Assembly: GCA_016788905.1 (NCBI GenBank) | Contig: JAEURZ010000009.1 | Coordinates: 36,549-100,548 of the forward strand | DNA: 64,000 nucleotides | From: Elusimicrobiota bacterium | Lineage (GTDB): Bacteria; Elusimicrobiota; Elusimicrobia; FEN-1173 | Direction: 5' to 3' | Part shown: one piece after another, positions 36,483 through 45,265 of the stretch | How the letters are laid out: the number at the start of each line of letters is the position of its first letter | How positions within the stretch are numbered: position 1 is the stretch's first letter | The notes under the pieces: generated by a model | Seen by the model: only the letters and a program-made list of their open reading frames with translations | Told to the model about the DNA's origin: nothing | Databases searched by the model: none | Position numbers and translations under genes: made by a program

Positions 36483-38014
36483 CACCTCACGCGCCGCTCC
36501 GAGTCCTGTTGGCCGATCAAGACCCCTCCTTCATACGATTTTTTGTACAGAGAATGACCGGTTTGAAAGATTGGGCCGTGACCGTGGAATCGTGTGGCAC
36601 GGGGGGCGAGCTCATGCAACGGATTTACGCCCATCCCTTCGACCTTGTTTTTATGGACCTGAATTTGCCGGACATCGACGGCCTTGATTTCTTGACACGA
36701 TTGGCCCAGACCTCTTTGCCTCTTCCGGTGGTGGCGCTTTCCTCCAGGGATGAATCCCGCCACGCGGTGGAAGCCATGAAACGGGGGGTGTTGGACCATG
36801 TGATGAAGGGGGATTTTGCCACCATGGATTTGGAAGGGTTCTTGGGTCGCCTAACAGAAACCTTCCACTTGAAACGGGAAAACGCTGAACTTCATCAGGT
36901 CGGCCAGATGAAGAACGATTTTTTGGCGACGATCTCCCACGAACTTCGCACCCCGTTGACATCCATATTGGGACTTAGCGAGTTGATCTTGGCGGGGCGT
37001 ATGGGGGCTCTCGGGGACAAACAGGCGGACGCTCTTCGCAAAGTTATTGAACAATCCCAAAACCTTTCCCGGTTGATCAACCAGCTGTTGGATGTACAAG
37101 ACACCATTCAATCTCGATCCCGGATGGACCTTCGGCCCGTGGCCCTGGTGGAGTTGGTTAAAGAACGGGCCCAGGGGCTCCGGTCGGTGTTCGAAAAAAA
37201 AGGAGTCCACCTTCGGGGCCCCGATTCATCGCTTCACCTGCAAATTCAAGGGCACAATGAATCCCTGGGTAAAGTTTTCGATCATCTCCTGTTGAACGCC
37301 CTTAAATTTACTGGGGCGGGTGGGTCCGTGGAGGTGGGGGTTCACCCTCTGCCGGAAGGAACGGTTCGGATTTCAGTCAAAGACACGGGGCAGGGCATTC
37401 AAAAAGAGGCCCTTCCGTTCGTGTTCCAAAAGTTTTTCCACGCGGACCCCAGTCTCACACGGACGTATGGGGGGCTGGGTCTCGGTTTGTCCTATTGCCA
37501 GTTTGTGGTGGAGTCCTATGGGGGAAGGATTTGGGTGGAATCTCCAGGTGTGGGGCAGGGGACGGAGGTCCATTTGACGTTACCGTGCCAGGACACGAGC
37601 GCGGTTCTTTCACCCGGCCCGGCCTCAGAAAATCAAGTGGTTTTGTGGGTTGATGACAATGTAAGTTTACTTGAATTGATGGAGGTGGGATTCGCTTCTC
37701 TTCCGGAAACGGTTCGACTGGTGACGCGGCAAAGTGGTCAGGAGGCCCTGGCCGAGGCACGCGCCCATCCGCCGGACCTCATTGTCCTGGACATCATGAT
37801 GCCCGACATGAACGGGTTGGAGGTGTTGACCCGCTTAAAGGCCGACCCCCTCACGCGAGGAATTCCCGTTTTCATCGTGACCGGGTATCGTGAGGCCGCG
37901 GAAGAAGCGGTGGGCCGGGGGGCAGTGGCCTTTTTCCTCAAACCGTTCCACGTCCCGGAAATTCTGGACAAGGTTCGTGACCATTTGAAAATCCCGACGT
38001 TAAGTCAGAAGTAG
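36479..38014 (+). CDS. Soluble hybrid histidine kinase (REC-HisKA-HATPase-REC)
   Basis: 511 residues, no TM segment. The N-terminal receiver (about 8-125) has phospho-acceptor Asp in LVFMDLNLPDIDG. A HisKA with the H-box HELRTPLTSILGLSE follows (about 145-210), then a HATPase with KDTGQGIQ and GGLGLGLSYCQFVVE (about 255-375). A second receiver ends the protein (about 390-505) with VDDNVS, LIVLDIMMPDMNG and LKPF. The double-receiver layout suggests a phosphorelay node fed by another kinase. ATG 36479 overlaps birA; no sensor domain is present. Confidence 0.92.
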   Translation: MTPHAPLRVLLADQDPSFIRFFVQRMTGLKDWAVTVESCGTGGELMQRIYAHPFDLVFMDLNLPDIDGLDFLTRLAQTSLPLPVVALSSRDESRHAVEAMKRGVLDHVMKGDFATMDLEGFLGRLTETFHLKRENAELHQVGQMKNDFLATISHELRTPLTSILGLSELILAGRMGALGDKQADALRKVIEQSQNLSRLINQLLDVQDTIQSRSRMDLRPVALVELVKERAQGLRSVFEKKGVHLRGPDSSLHLQIQGHNESLGKVFDHLLLNALKFTGAGGSVEVGVHPLPEGTVRISVKDTGQGIQKEALPFVFQKFFHADPSLTRTYGGLGLGLSYCQFVVESYGGRIWVESPGVGQGTEVHLTLPCQDTSAVLSPGPASENQVVLWVDDNVSLLELMEVGFASLPETVRLVTRQSGQEALAEARAHPPDLIVLDIMMPDMNGLEVLTRLKADPLTRGIPVFIVTGYREAAEEAVGRGAVAFFLKPFHVPEILDKVRDHLKIPTLSQK

Positions 38015-38061
38015 TAGAATTCACTTTTCAGGATAGACGCTTTTCCAATCGAGGTCACCCG

Positions 38062-38955
38062 TTGCCAACGCCCATGAAGAATTCCGAGCCTGTTCGCATC
38101 GCTGTTATCGGTGGGAGCGGTCTTTACGATATTCCGGGAATCGAGGATGTGGAAGAGGTTCGCGTGTCCACGCCTTTTGGAGACCCGTCTGACGCGATCA
38201 CGATTGGCCGGCTGGCGGGGGTGCGTTGCGCGTTCCTTCCCCGACACGGGCGCGGCCACCGGCATCTTCCGACTGAAGTTCCCGCCCACGCTAATATTTA
38301 CGCGTTAAAATCCCTGGGGGTGGAACGGATCCTCGGCGTGGGGGCGGTGGGGAGTTTGAAAGAGGAGTTGGCCCCGCGACACTTTGTTGTTCCCGATCAG
38401 GTTTTTGACCGGACCAAACGTCGATCCACCACTTTTTTTGGGGATGGGATCGTGGCCCATGTTTCGGTGGACCATCCATTTTGTTCCTCGCTTTCAGAGG
38501 AATTGGCCCGCGCTGGGGAAGAGGTCGGTGTGACGGTCCATCGCGGGGGAACCTATGTGTGCATTGAGGGTCCCAGTTTTTCAACGAAAGCGGAATCCCA
38601 GGTGAACCGGGGGCACGGGTTTTCGGTGGTCGGAATGACTCTCGTCCCAGAATACAAGCTGGCTCGCGAAGCCGAAATCTGTTACGCCACCGTTTCTCTG
38701 GTCACGGATTACGATGTGTGGAAAGAAGGTGAGGAAGTTTCTGTTGAGAAAGTTGTGAGTGTGATGCACGCCAATGTGGACCGCGTCAAAAAAATGATCA
38801 CCGTTCTCCTCCCCCGTCTCACGGGAGATCGATCGTGCCGGTGCGGGGAAGCGCTTCGAAACGCCGTGTTCACGGATCCCAAAGCCATGGACCCCCAGAC
38901 CCGCCAAAAACTGGATCTCTTTCTTCGCAGGCGCGTTCCCCCGTCCCCATGCTGA
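38062..38955 (+). CDS. mtnP: S-methyl-5'-thioadenosine phosphorylase
   Basis: Phosphorolysis of methylthioadenosine in methionine salvage. 297 residues; IAVIGGSGLYDIPGIE, FLPRHGRGHRHLPTEVPAHANIY, ICIEGPSFSTKAE-like segment, GMTLVPEYKLAREAEICYA and VTDYDVWKEGEEVS, the last with the Asp residues used for 6-aminopurine recognition. TTG 38062 is preferred because GAGGT (38051-38055) sits 6 nt upstream; ATG 38074 (4 codons shorter) has no such site. Other purine nucleoside phosphorylases are less likely. Confidence 0.92.
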   Translation: MPTPMKNSEPVRIAVIGGSGLYDIPGIEDVEEVRVSTPFGDPSDAITIGRLAGVRCAFLPRHGRGHRHLPTEVPAHANIYALKSLGVERILGVGAVGSLKEELAPRHFVVPDQVFDRTKRRSTTFFGDGIVAHVSVDHPFCSSLSEELARAGEEVGVTVHRGGTYVCIEGPSFSTKAESQVNRGHGFSVVGMTLVPEYKLAREAEICYATVSLVTDYDVWKEGEEVSVEKVVSVMHANVDRVKKMITVLLPRLTGDRSCRCGEALRNAVFTDPKAMDPQTRQKLDLFLRRRVPPSPC

Positions 38956-39770
38956 AAGATTATCATCAGTTCTTCCCGCTTTTTTCCAATGTGGTCATGC
39001 CGATTCTGGCGGGGCTTGTTTTCTTTGCCATGGCGAAATATGTCCAACGGATCGGGCCCCTTCGGACCTTAATTGCCGGTGAACTCACCTACAAGGGCGC
39101 CTACCTGGGGTTTCTCTTCCTGGGGATTTATCTGGCCTCCCGCCCGATTCAGATCCTTTTTCCCCATCCCTGGCCTCTTATCATTAACAATCTCCGGGAA
39201 TTTTGCATGATCGGCGTTTTCGGACCGGCGGTGTTTTTAGCGGTTCTGAGCTTTGTTTTCGGTCATGACAGAATTTCGTCCCGGGTGGTTTGGGGTGTCG
39301 GCGGGGCGGGGTTTCTCCTCGCGCTGGTTTTTGTTGTTGGCAACAGTTTTGCCATCGGGGGGTCTGAGGCCATTTTTCACGTGGGTCGATTCACCGCTTA
39401 CGATGGGTTGTGGTTTAAAAACCCAGATCTTTCCCGGCGGGCGTTGATGCCGATCCTTTTCGGGGTCCGCGTTCTGGACCCCATTCTGCTTATTTTGGTG
39501 GCGGGGGGAATCGTCCTGTGGCATGGGGCCACCTACCCGGCCGATAAAAAAGCCCTCTACGACAACATGCCAACGAAACTCTTTTTTCTGGGCGCCGCCT
39601 GCTTGGCGTTTTCTCTTTCCATGCTTTTGGTGGGCCTCTTGTTTGTGTTTGCGCGCATTCCCAATCAATGGTGGATTTATTACCTGGGCGCACTTGTGGC
39701 GGGAATGCTGGAAACCCTGTCCCTCGCGCTCCCCATGAAAAAACATGTGCAGGTGAGCGAGCACCAATGA
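38949..39770 (+). CDS. Seven-TM membrane protein, unknown
   Basis: 273 residues with seven predicted TM helices (about 13-33, 50-68, 80-102, 108-130, 158-180, 195-222, 227-247) and small loops; no enzymatic motif that I recognise. The loop after TM4 carries FHVGRFTAYDGLWFKNPD. ATG 38949 overlaps the mtnP stop by 7 nt and its stop overlaps the Nudix gene (ATGA), so it is in the same operon. Not assigned to a transporter or sensor family. Confidence 0.7.
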   Translation: MLKDYHQFFPLFSNVVMPILAGLVFFAMAKYVQRIGPLRTLIAGELTYKGAYLGFLFLGIYLASRPIQILFPHPWPLIINNLREFCMIGVFGPAVFLAVLSFVFGHDRISSRVVWGVGGAGFLLALVFVVGNSFAIGGSEAIFHVGRFTAYDGLWFKNPDLSRRALMPILFGVRVLDPILLILVAGGIVLWHGATYPADKKALYDNMPTKLFFLGAACLAFSLSMLLVGLLFVFARIPNQWWIYYLGALVAGMLETLSLALPMKKHVQVSEHQ

Positions 39771-40324
39771 GTTCTTCCCTCGTGGAACGGGGTCTTCGTC
39801 GACGCCGGGTGTATCGAGGGAAAGCGGTGGATTTTTGGGTGGACACGGTGCGGTTGCCTTCGGGCGGGATCTCGTCTCGGGAATATCTGGGGCATCCTGG
39901 CGCGGTGGCCGTGGTGGCGGTGGCGGGGGGGCCGAAAAAAAACCCCGACCTCCTTTTGGTTCGCCAATACCGTTACCCGGTCAAAGAAGTGACGTTGGAG
40001 TTGCCCGCCGGTAAACTGGACCCTGGGGAAACCCCGGTGGTTTGTGTGCGGCGGGAACTGGAAGAGGAAACGGGTTTTCGAGCCGGGCGTGTTCGCAAGA
40101 TGCTTTCGTATTGGCCCACCCCGGCCTTTGCCAATGAGGTGATTCATCTGTACGAAGCCCGGGACCTCACCGCCGGAACATTTTCCCCGGATGCCGATGA
40201 GTTCATCGAACCCGTGCGTCTTTCGTTACGTCGCGCGTTGGATCTGGTTCGTCTTGGCCGCATCAAAGATTCCAAAACAGTGATAGGTCTCTACTCTTTT
40301 GACCGGCGCCTTCGTTTGGGGTAA
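39767..40324 (+). CDS. nudF: Nudix hydrolase, ADP-ribose pyrophosphatase type
   Basis: 185 residues. Nudix box present as GKLDPGETPVVCVRRELEEETGF (a G-x5-E-x7-REEExEE pattern at about 83-105, read from positions 40012-40080), with PAFANEVIHLYEA and DEFIE downstream as in ADP-ribose pyrophosphatases. ATG 39767 overlaps the upstream stop; a longer frame lies within the membrane-protein gene. Cytoplasmic; hydrolyses ADP-ribose or related nucleotides (family inference). Confidence 0.88.
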   Translation: MSSSLVERGLRRRRVYRGKAVDFWVDTVRLPSGGISSREYLGHPGAVAVVAVAGGPKKNPDLLLVRQYRYPVKEVTLELPAGKLDPGETPVVCVRRELEEETGFRAGRVRKMLSYWPTPAFANEVIHLYEARDLTAGTFSPDADEFIEPVRLSLRRALDLVRLGRIKDSKTVIGLYSFDRRLRLG

Positions 40325-40325
40325 A

Positions 40326-41315
40326 GTGTTTTTGTTCCGCCGCTCCGCGTGGTTGTTCCCCCTCCTCTTTCCCGTTCTCGTCACGGCCTCTGTCCGAATT
40401 AACGAAGTCGCTTTCGACCAACCTTCTGGATCTCCGGACTGGGTGGAACTTTACAACGGGGGGTCGACCCCTGTTTCTCTGGAAGGATGGGCCCTGGACG
40501 ATGGGGACACGGCTTCCGGGAACCACATCGTTTTTCCCGGGGGGGTGGTTTTGCCGCCCCGGGGGTTCCTCCTGGTTTTCGTGGACGCGGCGGGTCTCTC
40601 TCAAACGGATTTTTTAGAGGGGACCGGTGTGTATTATTCCGGGACCGACACCACGGTTCGATTGGCGGCAACCGAAGACCAAGTGGCCCTTTATTCAGGG
40701 TTTCCTCTTTCCTCCACCACCCTGGTCGATTTTGTCGCCTGGGTGACGGACGGAGCTTACGGCGGAACCACCGACCGGACCCATCTTTCGGCGGTCACCG
40801 CCGGACTTTGGCTTCCGGACGATGTGGTGGATGTGCGGGAAGAGCGTCGAGCGTATTCGATCGGCCGCCGGCGCGATGGAGAAGACACCAACAGATCTTC
40901 GGATTTCCTTGTTTTTCATCGACCAACACCGGGCGTGTCCAACGAGCCTCCGGCTTCCCCTTACCCCTCGGCCTTGACGGTGGATCCCATGCGGCGCTCT
41001 TTTTCGCCCTTTGATCCGGACCCGGATTTTCAGTGGACCCGGTTCTATTTCAATACCTCAGCCGAAGCGGTCAAAACCCTTCGAATTCTGGATGTTCGGG
41101 GACGCCTCGTTCGGACACCCGTGGAGAGCGATCGGGAGGCTGGCGGCGCCGATTTGACCGGAGTGTCGACCGGCAGTGTTCTTTGGGACGGAAGGGACGA
41201 AGGAGGAACTTTTGTTCCGCTCGGTCTTTACCTGGTGATTCTCGAATCGGTGGATCCCGCGTCAGGGGTAACCGATCGGTCCCGGACGAAGGTCGCGGTG
41301 GGGCGGCCCCGGTGA
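40326..41315 (+). CDS. Exported protein with lamin-tail and FlgD-like domains
   Basis: 329 residues from GTG 40326, directly after the Nudix stop. Signal peptide (FLFRRSAWLFPLLFPVLVTAS), then a lamin-tail domain (about 22-150: VRINEVAFDQPSGSPDWVELYN, ISLEGWALDD-like). The C-terminal domain (about 235-325) has ILDVRGRLVRT...WDGRDEGGTFVPLGLYLVILES, a FlgD-type Ig fold that in some phyla ends secreted proteins. Extracellular or envelope location likely. Followed with GTGA overlap by an outer-membrane-like protein. Confidence 0.78.
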   Translation: MFLFRRSAWLFPLLFPVLVTASVRINEVAFDQPSGSPDWVELYNGGSTPVSLEGWALDDGDTASGNHIVFPGGVVLPPRGFLLVFVDAAGLSQTDFLEGTGVYYSGTDTTVRLAATEDQVALYSGFPLSSTTLVDFVAWVTDGAYGGTTDRTHLSAVTAGLWLPDDVVDVREERRAYSIGRRRDGEDTNRSSDFLVFHRPTPGVSNEPPASPYPSALTVDPMRRSFSPFDPDPDFQWTRFYFNTSAEAVKTLRILDVRGRLVRTPVESDREAGGADLTGVSTGSVLWDGRDEGGTFVPLGLYLVILESVDPASGVTDRSRTKVAVGRPR

Positions 41316-42121
41316 GGGGGACGTGGGGCGTTCTCCTGTTCTTCATGGGTTTCCCGCTTTGGGCCGCATTTGAAGAAAAACCCTTTTCCGCTCGTTCCGC
41401 GGCACTCAGTGGCTCTCTGGTTGGGGGGACGTTGGGTTTAGACGCTTCCCATGAAAATCCGGGGGCTCTCGCCTTTACAGAACGACCGGGTGTCACAGGG
41501 GGGCATTCTCGATTGTTTGGTGACGAGGACCTGGGACTTCGCACACTTTCCGGAGCGTTCGGAACACCCGCTCAGGGAGCCTTTGGATTCTTTCTGTCCG
41601 ATTTTGGATCAGCGCTCTACCGGGAAAGGGAATTGGGAATATCCTGGGCGGCTCGCCTGGCGGACCGGGCCTCTTTGGGGACGACCTTGAAACGGCAGGA
41701 GGTCCGTATGGAACGTTACGGCACTCTGGGCGCTTTTCAGTTGGATGTGGGGCTGTTCGGCCGCCCTGCCCCTAAAGTGACGGCGGGGGTTGCCGTGAAA
41801 AACCTCACGCGTTCGCGGTGGGGAGGAGCCGTTGAATCGCCCCCGTCTTTGTTTTCCGCGGGGTGTTCCGTTGAGGTTCTGGCCCAGGGGGCCACGTCGC
41901 TGGCTGTTGTCCAAGAGTCGGGAGGGGCCTCTTCGTGGCGGGTGGGCCAGGAAGCTTGGCTCCATTCCACCTTCGCTGTCCGTGCTGGTTTAGAAACGAA
42001 ACCCAACCGATTTTCATTGGGGATGGGATTCCGCCATCCTTTTTTTGCGGTGGATTACGCTTTCCTCACTCACCCGCAACTGCCGGATCAGCACTTCTTT
42101 AACCTCTCTTATTTCCCTTGA
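41312..42121 (+). CDS. PorV/UPF0164-like outer-membrane protein
   Basis: 269 residues from GTG 41312 (GTGA overlap). A short signal peptide (VLLFFMGFPLWAA) is followed by a pattern typical of the PorV/UPF0164 beta-barrel family: SARSAALSGSLVGGT...HENPGALAF near the N-terminus, alternating beta strands, and the closing FAVDYAFLTHPQLPDQHFFNLSYFP with terminal aromatic residue. The role is unknown; PorV relatives act as type IX secretion shuttles in Bacteroidota, but that is not demonstrable here. Confidence 0.72.
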   Translation: MRGTWGVLLFFMGFPLWAAFEEKPFSARSAALSGSLVGGTLGLDASHENPGALAFTERPGVTGGHSRLFGDEDLGLRTLSGAFGTPAQGAFGFFLSDFGSALYRERELGISWAARLADRASLGTTLKRQEVRMERYGTLGAFQLDVGLFGRPAPKVTAGVAVKNLTRSRWGGAVESPPSLFSAGCSVEVLAQGATSLAVVQESGGASSWRVGQEAWLHSTFAVRAGLETKPNRFSLGMGFRHPFFAVDYAFLTHPQLPDQHFFNLSYFP

Positions 42122-43944
42122 ACCGGTGGCGCTTGTTCATCGTGATCCTTCTGGTGTGGGGGGGCACTCGGGAGGGACGTGTTGAGGAAGATGTGGTCAG
42201 TTATGACGAGCGCCTCACCCGTGATGGGGAAGACCCCGAATCCCAAACCCCCCTTCTTTTTTCCGGGGATGTTCGCTTGCGCGTTCGGGAAGTTCTTCCC
42301 AAAGGATCCACGTATCACTCCGCACCACCGGAACTCCAACACAATGTTTACTTTTATCAACGGACCCGCTTGTCCCTGGGGCCCGTGAGTGCCGGGGGGC
42401 TGGCCAAGCGATCCAGCGTGGGGCCCGCCCTGTCCCTTGAGAACTTGGACCGCTATGGCACCTTGAAAGGTTCGGTGGAATGGAATGAAACGAATTCACT
42501 CCGCCGGGCCGTGTTGGGCAATTACTCCATGGTCTTTGGACAGGGATTGTTGTTCTACGATGGGTTCGGGGAATTTGTTCGTCCTGTTCAGGTGAAAGAC
42601 AAGGGTCCTCGCCCGGACTATTCCACCGGGGTCAACGATTACTTGCGTGGAGCGGCGGGTCGGTTCGGGGTTGGCTCCTTCGGTTTCGATCTTTTCGTTT
42701 CAGAAAAACCGCTCGACTTTCCTTTAAGTGCCGATGGCCGTGTGAACGCCAACCTGGACCATCTGCACGAGGGCACCAGCGATGTGCAAACCGAGGATTC
42801 ACTCCAAAACAACAATGGGCTCACGGAACGACTGGCGGGGGGGCGAATGGCCTGGAAGGGTGAATTCCTTCAGGTGGGCGTTTCCGGTTACGGACTTCGC
42901 TTCAGTCGCCCGTTCCATCTGGAGGAAATTCAGTTTTCCAACGCCCGAGCCTATCGCGGGGACGGTTTATCGTTGTCGGGTCTGGATGTTCAAGGGGAAA
43001 TGAACGCGTGGCGGTTTGTCAGCGAGATCGCCCGGTCCCGGGCCTCCGGTCCTGGCTCTTTGGATCGGGAAGGGGTCGCGTGGACGGGGAGCATGGTCTG
43101 GGGGGCTCACCGGTCTCACTTTTGGCTGGGGGCATTTGATTACGACGCCGATTTTATTTCTCCCCATGGGAAAGGGTTATCTTTTGGTGTTTCAGGGGGG
43201 CCGGAGAGTTTACCGCGAAACCAGCGGGGGGGCGTTCTGGGCGGGGAATGGGTGAAAGGTCCTTGGAAAGGGCGCGTGAACGTGACTCTGGCTCAATTCC
43301 CTGAAGCCAAAGGAAACGGAACAAACGCCGATCCCATCGCCTCCTCACAGGGACGCTATTTCCTGACGGATCAGCGATGGGCCGTGAAAGAAGACGTGGA
43401 GGTTCGGCTGATGTTTCAGGAGCGGGTGGAAGAGAAGTTGCTCACGGACCCTGTGTCTGGGTTTCGGCGCCAGGGAACCGCCCGGACTCAGAAATGGCGG
43501 GGGGCTGTTGGGTGGGAACCGACCCGGCGCACCCAGTGGTCCCTTCGTCACGACATTCGTTTGGAAGAGACCCCCCTCGTGGGAAGGAAAGTCACGGGAC
43601 GGATGTGGGTGGCGGACGCTGTTTTTAAACCTCGACCGGGCACGCGGATTAAACTCCGGACCTACTTTTTTAATTCCCCGGAGGCTTATTTGACCACGGG
43701 TCCGGAAGAAATATGGGACGGGGTGGTCTACGACCGTTTGGCCGGAAACCTGGGGAGTTTGCGGGGGACCCCTGGCACGCGCACTTATTTGATTGTGGGC
43801 CAGACCCTGGGGTCTTTTCGGTTCTGGGGAAAATACGAAATCACCAGTCGTCCCGCTCAAGCCGAAAGTCGGGAGGATCCCCCGGCTCCGCCTCGTCGAG
43901 CGTGGCACGTCCAAGTGGAGGCCCGTTGGGGGAAAAAACAATGA
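42118..43944 (+). CDS. Large outer-membrane beta-barrel-like protein
   Basis: 608 residues from TTG 42118 (TTGA overlap with the previous gene). N-terminal hydrophobic signal (WRLFIVILLVWGG), then repeated amphipathic beta strands rich in Gly, Arg and aromatics throughout, ending HVQVEARWGKKQ. No enzymatic motifs. Length and strand pattern fit a monomeric outer-membrane barrel of about 20 or more strands (inference). The translational overlap with the two upstream exported proteins suggests one envelope module. Confidence 0.62.
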   Translation: MNRWRLFIVILLVWGGTREGRVEEDVVSYDERLTRDGEDPESQTPLLFSGDVRLRVREVLPKGSTYHSAPPELQHNVYFYQRTRLSLGPVSAGGLAKRSSVGPALSLENLDRYGTLKGSVEWNETNSLRRAVLGNYSMVFGQGLLFYDGFGEFVRPVQVKDKGPRPDYSTGVNDYLRGAAGRFGVGSFGFDLFVSEKPLDFPLSADGRVNANLDHLHEGTSDVQTEDSLQNNNGLTERLAGGRMAWKGEFLQVGVSGYGLRFSRPFHLEEIQFSNARAYRGDGLSLSGLDVQGEMNAWRFVSEIARSRASGPGSLDREGVAWTGSMVWGAHRSHFWLGAFDYDADFISPHGKGLSFGVSGGPESLPRNQRGGVLGGEWVKGPWKGRVNVTLAQFPEAKGNGTNADPIASSQGRYFLTDQRWAVKEDVEVRLMFQERVEEKLLTDPVSGFRRQGTARTQKWRGAVGWEPTRRTQWSLRHDIRLEETPLVGRKVTGRMWVADAVFKPRPGTRIKLRTYFFNSPEAYLTTGPEEIWDGVVYDRLAGNLGSLRGTPGTRTYLIVGQTLGSFRFWGKYEITSRPAQAESREDPPAPPRRAWHVQVEARWGKKQ

Positions 43945-43954
43945 AAAAGAATCC

Positions 43955-43983
43955 TTGAGCCGGGGAGTGGACGTTTGTATAAT
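43955..43983 (+). promoter_or_regulatory. Strong promoter close to the citrate synthase start
   Basis: TTGAGC (43955-43960), 17-bp spacer and perfect TATAAT (43978-43983). Transcription should start near 43990, three bases before ATG 43993, giving an essentially leaderless mRNA. Confidence 0.8.
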
Positions 43984-43992
43984 CCGAACGTT

Positions 43993-45135
43993 ATGACCGA
44001 TACCTCGCTCCCGATGCATACCCCGAAGGGACTGGAAGACGTCGTGGTGGGGCCTTCCTCTATTACGTTCCTCGATGGAATTGAGGGGCGGATGTTGTAC
44101 AAAGGGTATGACGCGGTGGCGATGGCGGGCAAGGTCTCTTTTGAGGAAACCGTCTATCTCTTGTGGGAAGGGGAACTTCCCAACCGTTCGCAACTTAAAT
44201 CTTTTTCTCAATCCCTTGCCGAGAGTCGGGCTCTGCCCAACGAAGTTCTTGCGGTCATGGAAAGGTTTCCCAAAAAGTGCCACCCCATGGACGTTTTGCG
44301 GGGAGGCGTTACGCTTTTGGACATGCTGCCCCCTGACACGGCTGTTCGATCTTTGGACACCAATCGTCAGAGCGCGATTCAGTTGGTGGCCCGTTTGTCC
44401 ACCCTGGCGGCCGCCTGGGACCGTATTCGCCGTGGCCAGGCCCCCATTCCACCCGATCCGTCTCTGAGCCATTCGGCCAATTTTCTCTACATGCTGAGCG
44501 GTCAAAAACCCAGCCCCCTGTGCGTTGATGCCTTGGATATGTACTTGTCCCTGTTGGCGGACCACGATCTGAACGCGTCCACCTTTACCGGGCGGGTGAT
44601 CGTTTCAACCCTGTCCGACATACATTCAGCGGTGTCCGGGGCCTTGGGTTCTCTCAAGGGACCCTTACACGGCGGCGCGAACGAGAAAGCCATGGAAATG
44701 TTTCTTCAAATCGGGGACCCCGACAAGGCGGAAGCCTGGGTTGATCAAGCGATAAAAGAAAAACACAAAATTATGGGGTTTGGCCACCGGGTGTATAAGG
44801 TGGAGGACCCTCGTTCCGGCCCCTTGCGCGCCATGTCCCACCGGCTTTCCCAGGAGAAGGGCGATTTGCGGTGGTACAACATCTCGATCAAAGTGGCGGA
44901 AGCTGTCCAGCGGCGAAAAAATATTTACACGAACGTGGATTTTTATTCCGCTTCCGTTCTCTATTTGATGGGGATACCCATCGATCTCTTTACCGCGGTT
45001 TTTGCCGCGGGTCGCGTGGCGGGGTGGTGCGCCCACATTTTTGAGCAGTTGGCGGACAACCGGCTGATTCGCCCGCGAACGGATTATGTGGGACCAGCCC
45101 ATCGTCCGTTCGTCGTTCTCGAACAACGACCCTAA
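43993..45135 (+). CDS. gltA: Citrate synthase
   Basis: TCA-cycle entry enzyme condensing acetyl-CoA and oxaloacetate. 380 residues from ATG 43993; the frame could start at TTG 43975 but that codon lies at the -10 box. Motifs: SSITFLDGIEGRMLYKGYDA, LKGPLHGGANEKAMEMF (catalytic His) and IMGFGHRVYKVEDPRS (His and downstream Arg). The short length matches the Gram-positive/archaeal-like dimeric class (type I short form); 2-methylcitrate synthase activity cannot be excluded. Confidence 0.93.
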   Translation: MTDTSLPMHTPKGLEDVVVGPSSITFLDGIEGRMLYKGYDAVAMAGKVSFEETVYLLWEGELPNRSQLKSFSQSLAESRALPNEVLAVMERFPKKCHPMDVLRGGVTLLDMLPPDTAVRSLDTNRQSAIQLVARLSTLAAAWDRIRRGQAPIPPDPSLSHSANFLYMLSGQKPSPLCVDALDMYLSLLADHDLNASTFTGRVIVSTLSDIHSAVSGALGSLKGPLHGGANEKAMEMFLQIGDPDKAEAWVDQAIKEKHKIMGFGHRVYKVEDPRSGPLRAMSHRLSQEKGDLRWYNISIKVAEAVQRRKNIYTNVDFYSASVLYLMGIPIDLFTAVFAAGRVAGWCAHIFEQLADNRLIRPRTDYVGPAHRPFVVLEQRP

Positions 45136-45265
45136 TTTATTCCCCGTTGGGTGTGAAGATCGTCAGGATGCAGCCCGCCTGGCCCCTGGGGCAACAGATC
45201 CGCTTCCGCGACCTATTTTTTTGTCGAATCCCGGGCCCAACTAATAAAAATAAGATTAATTCTCC

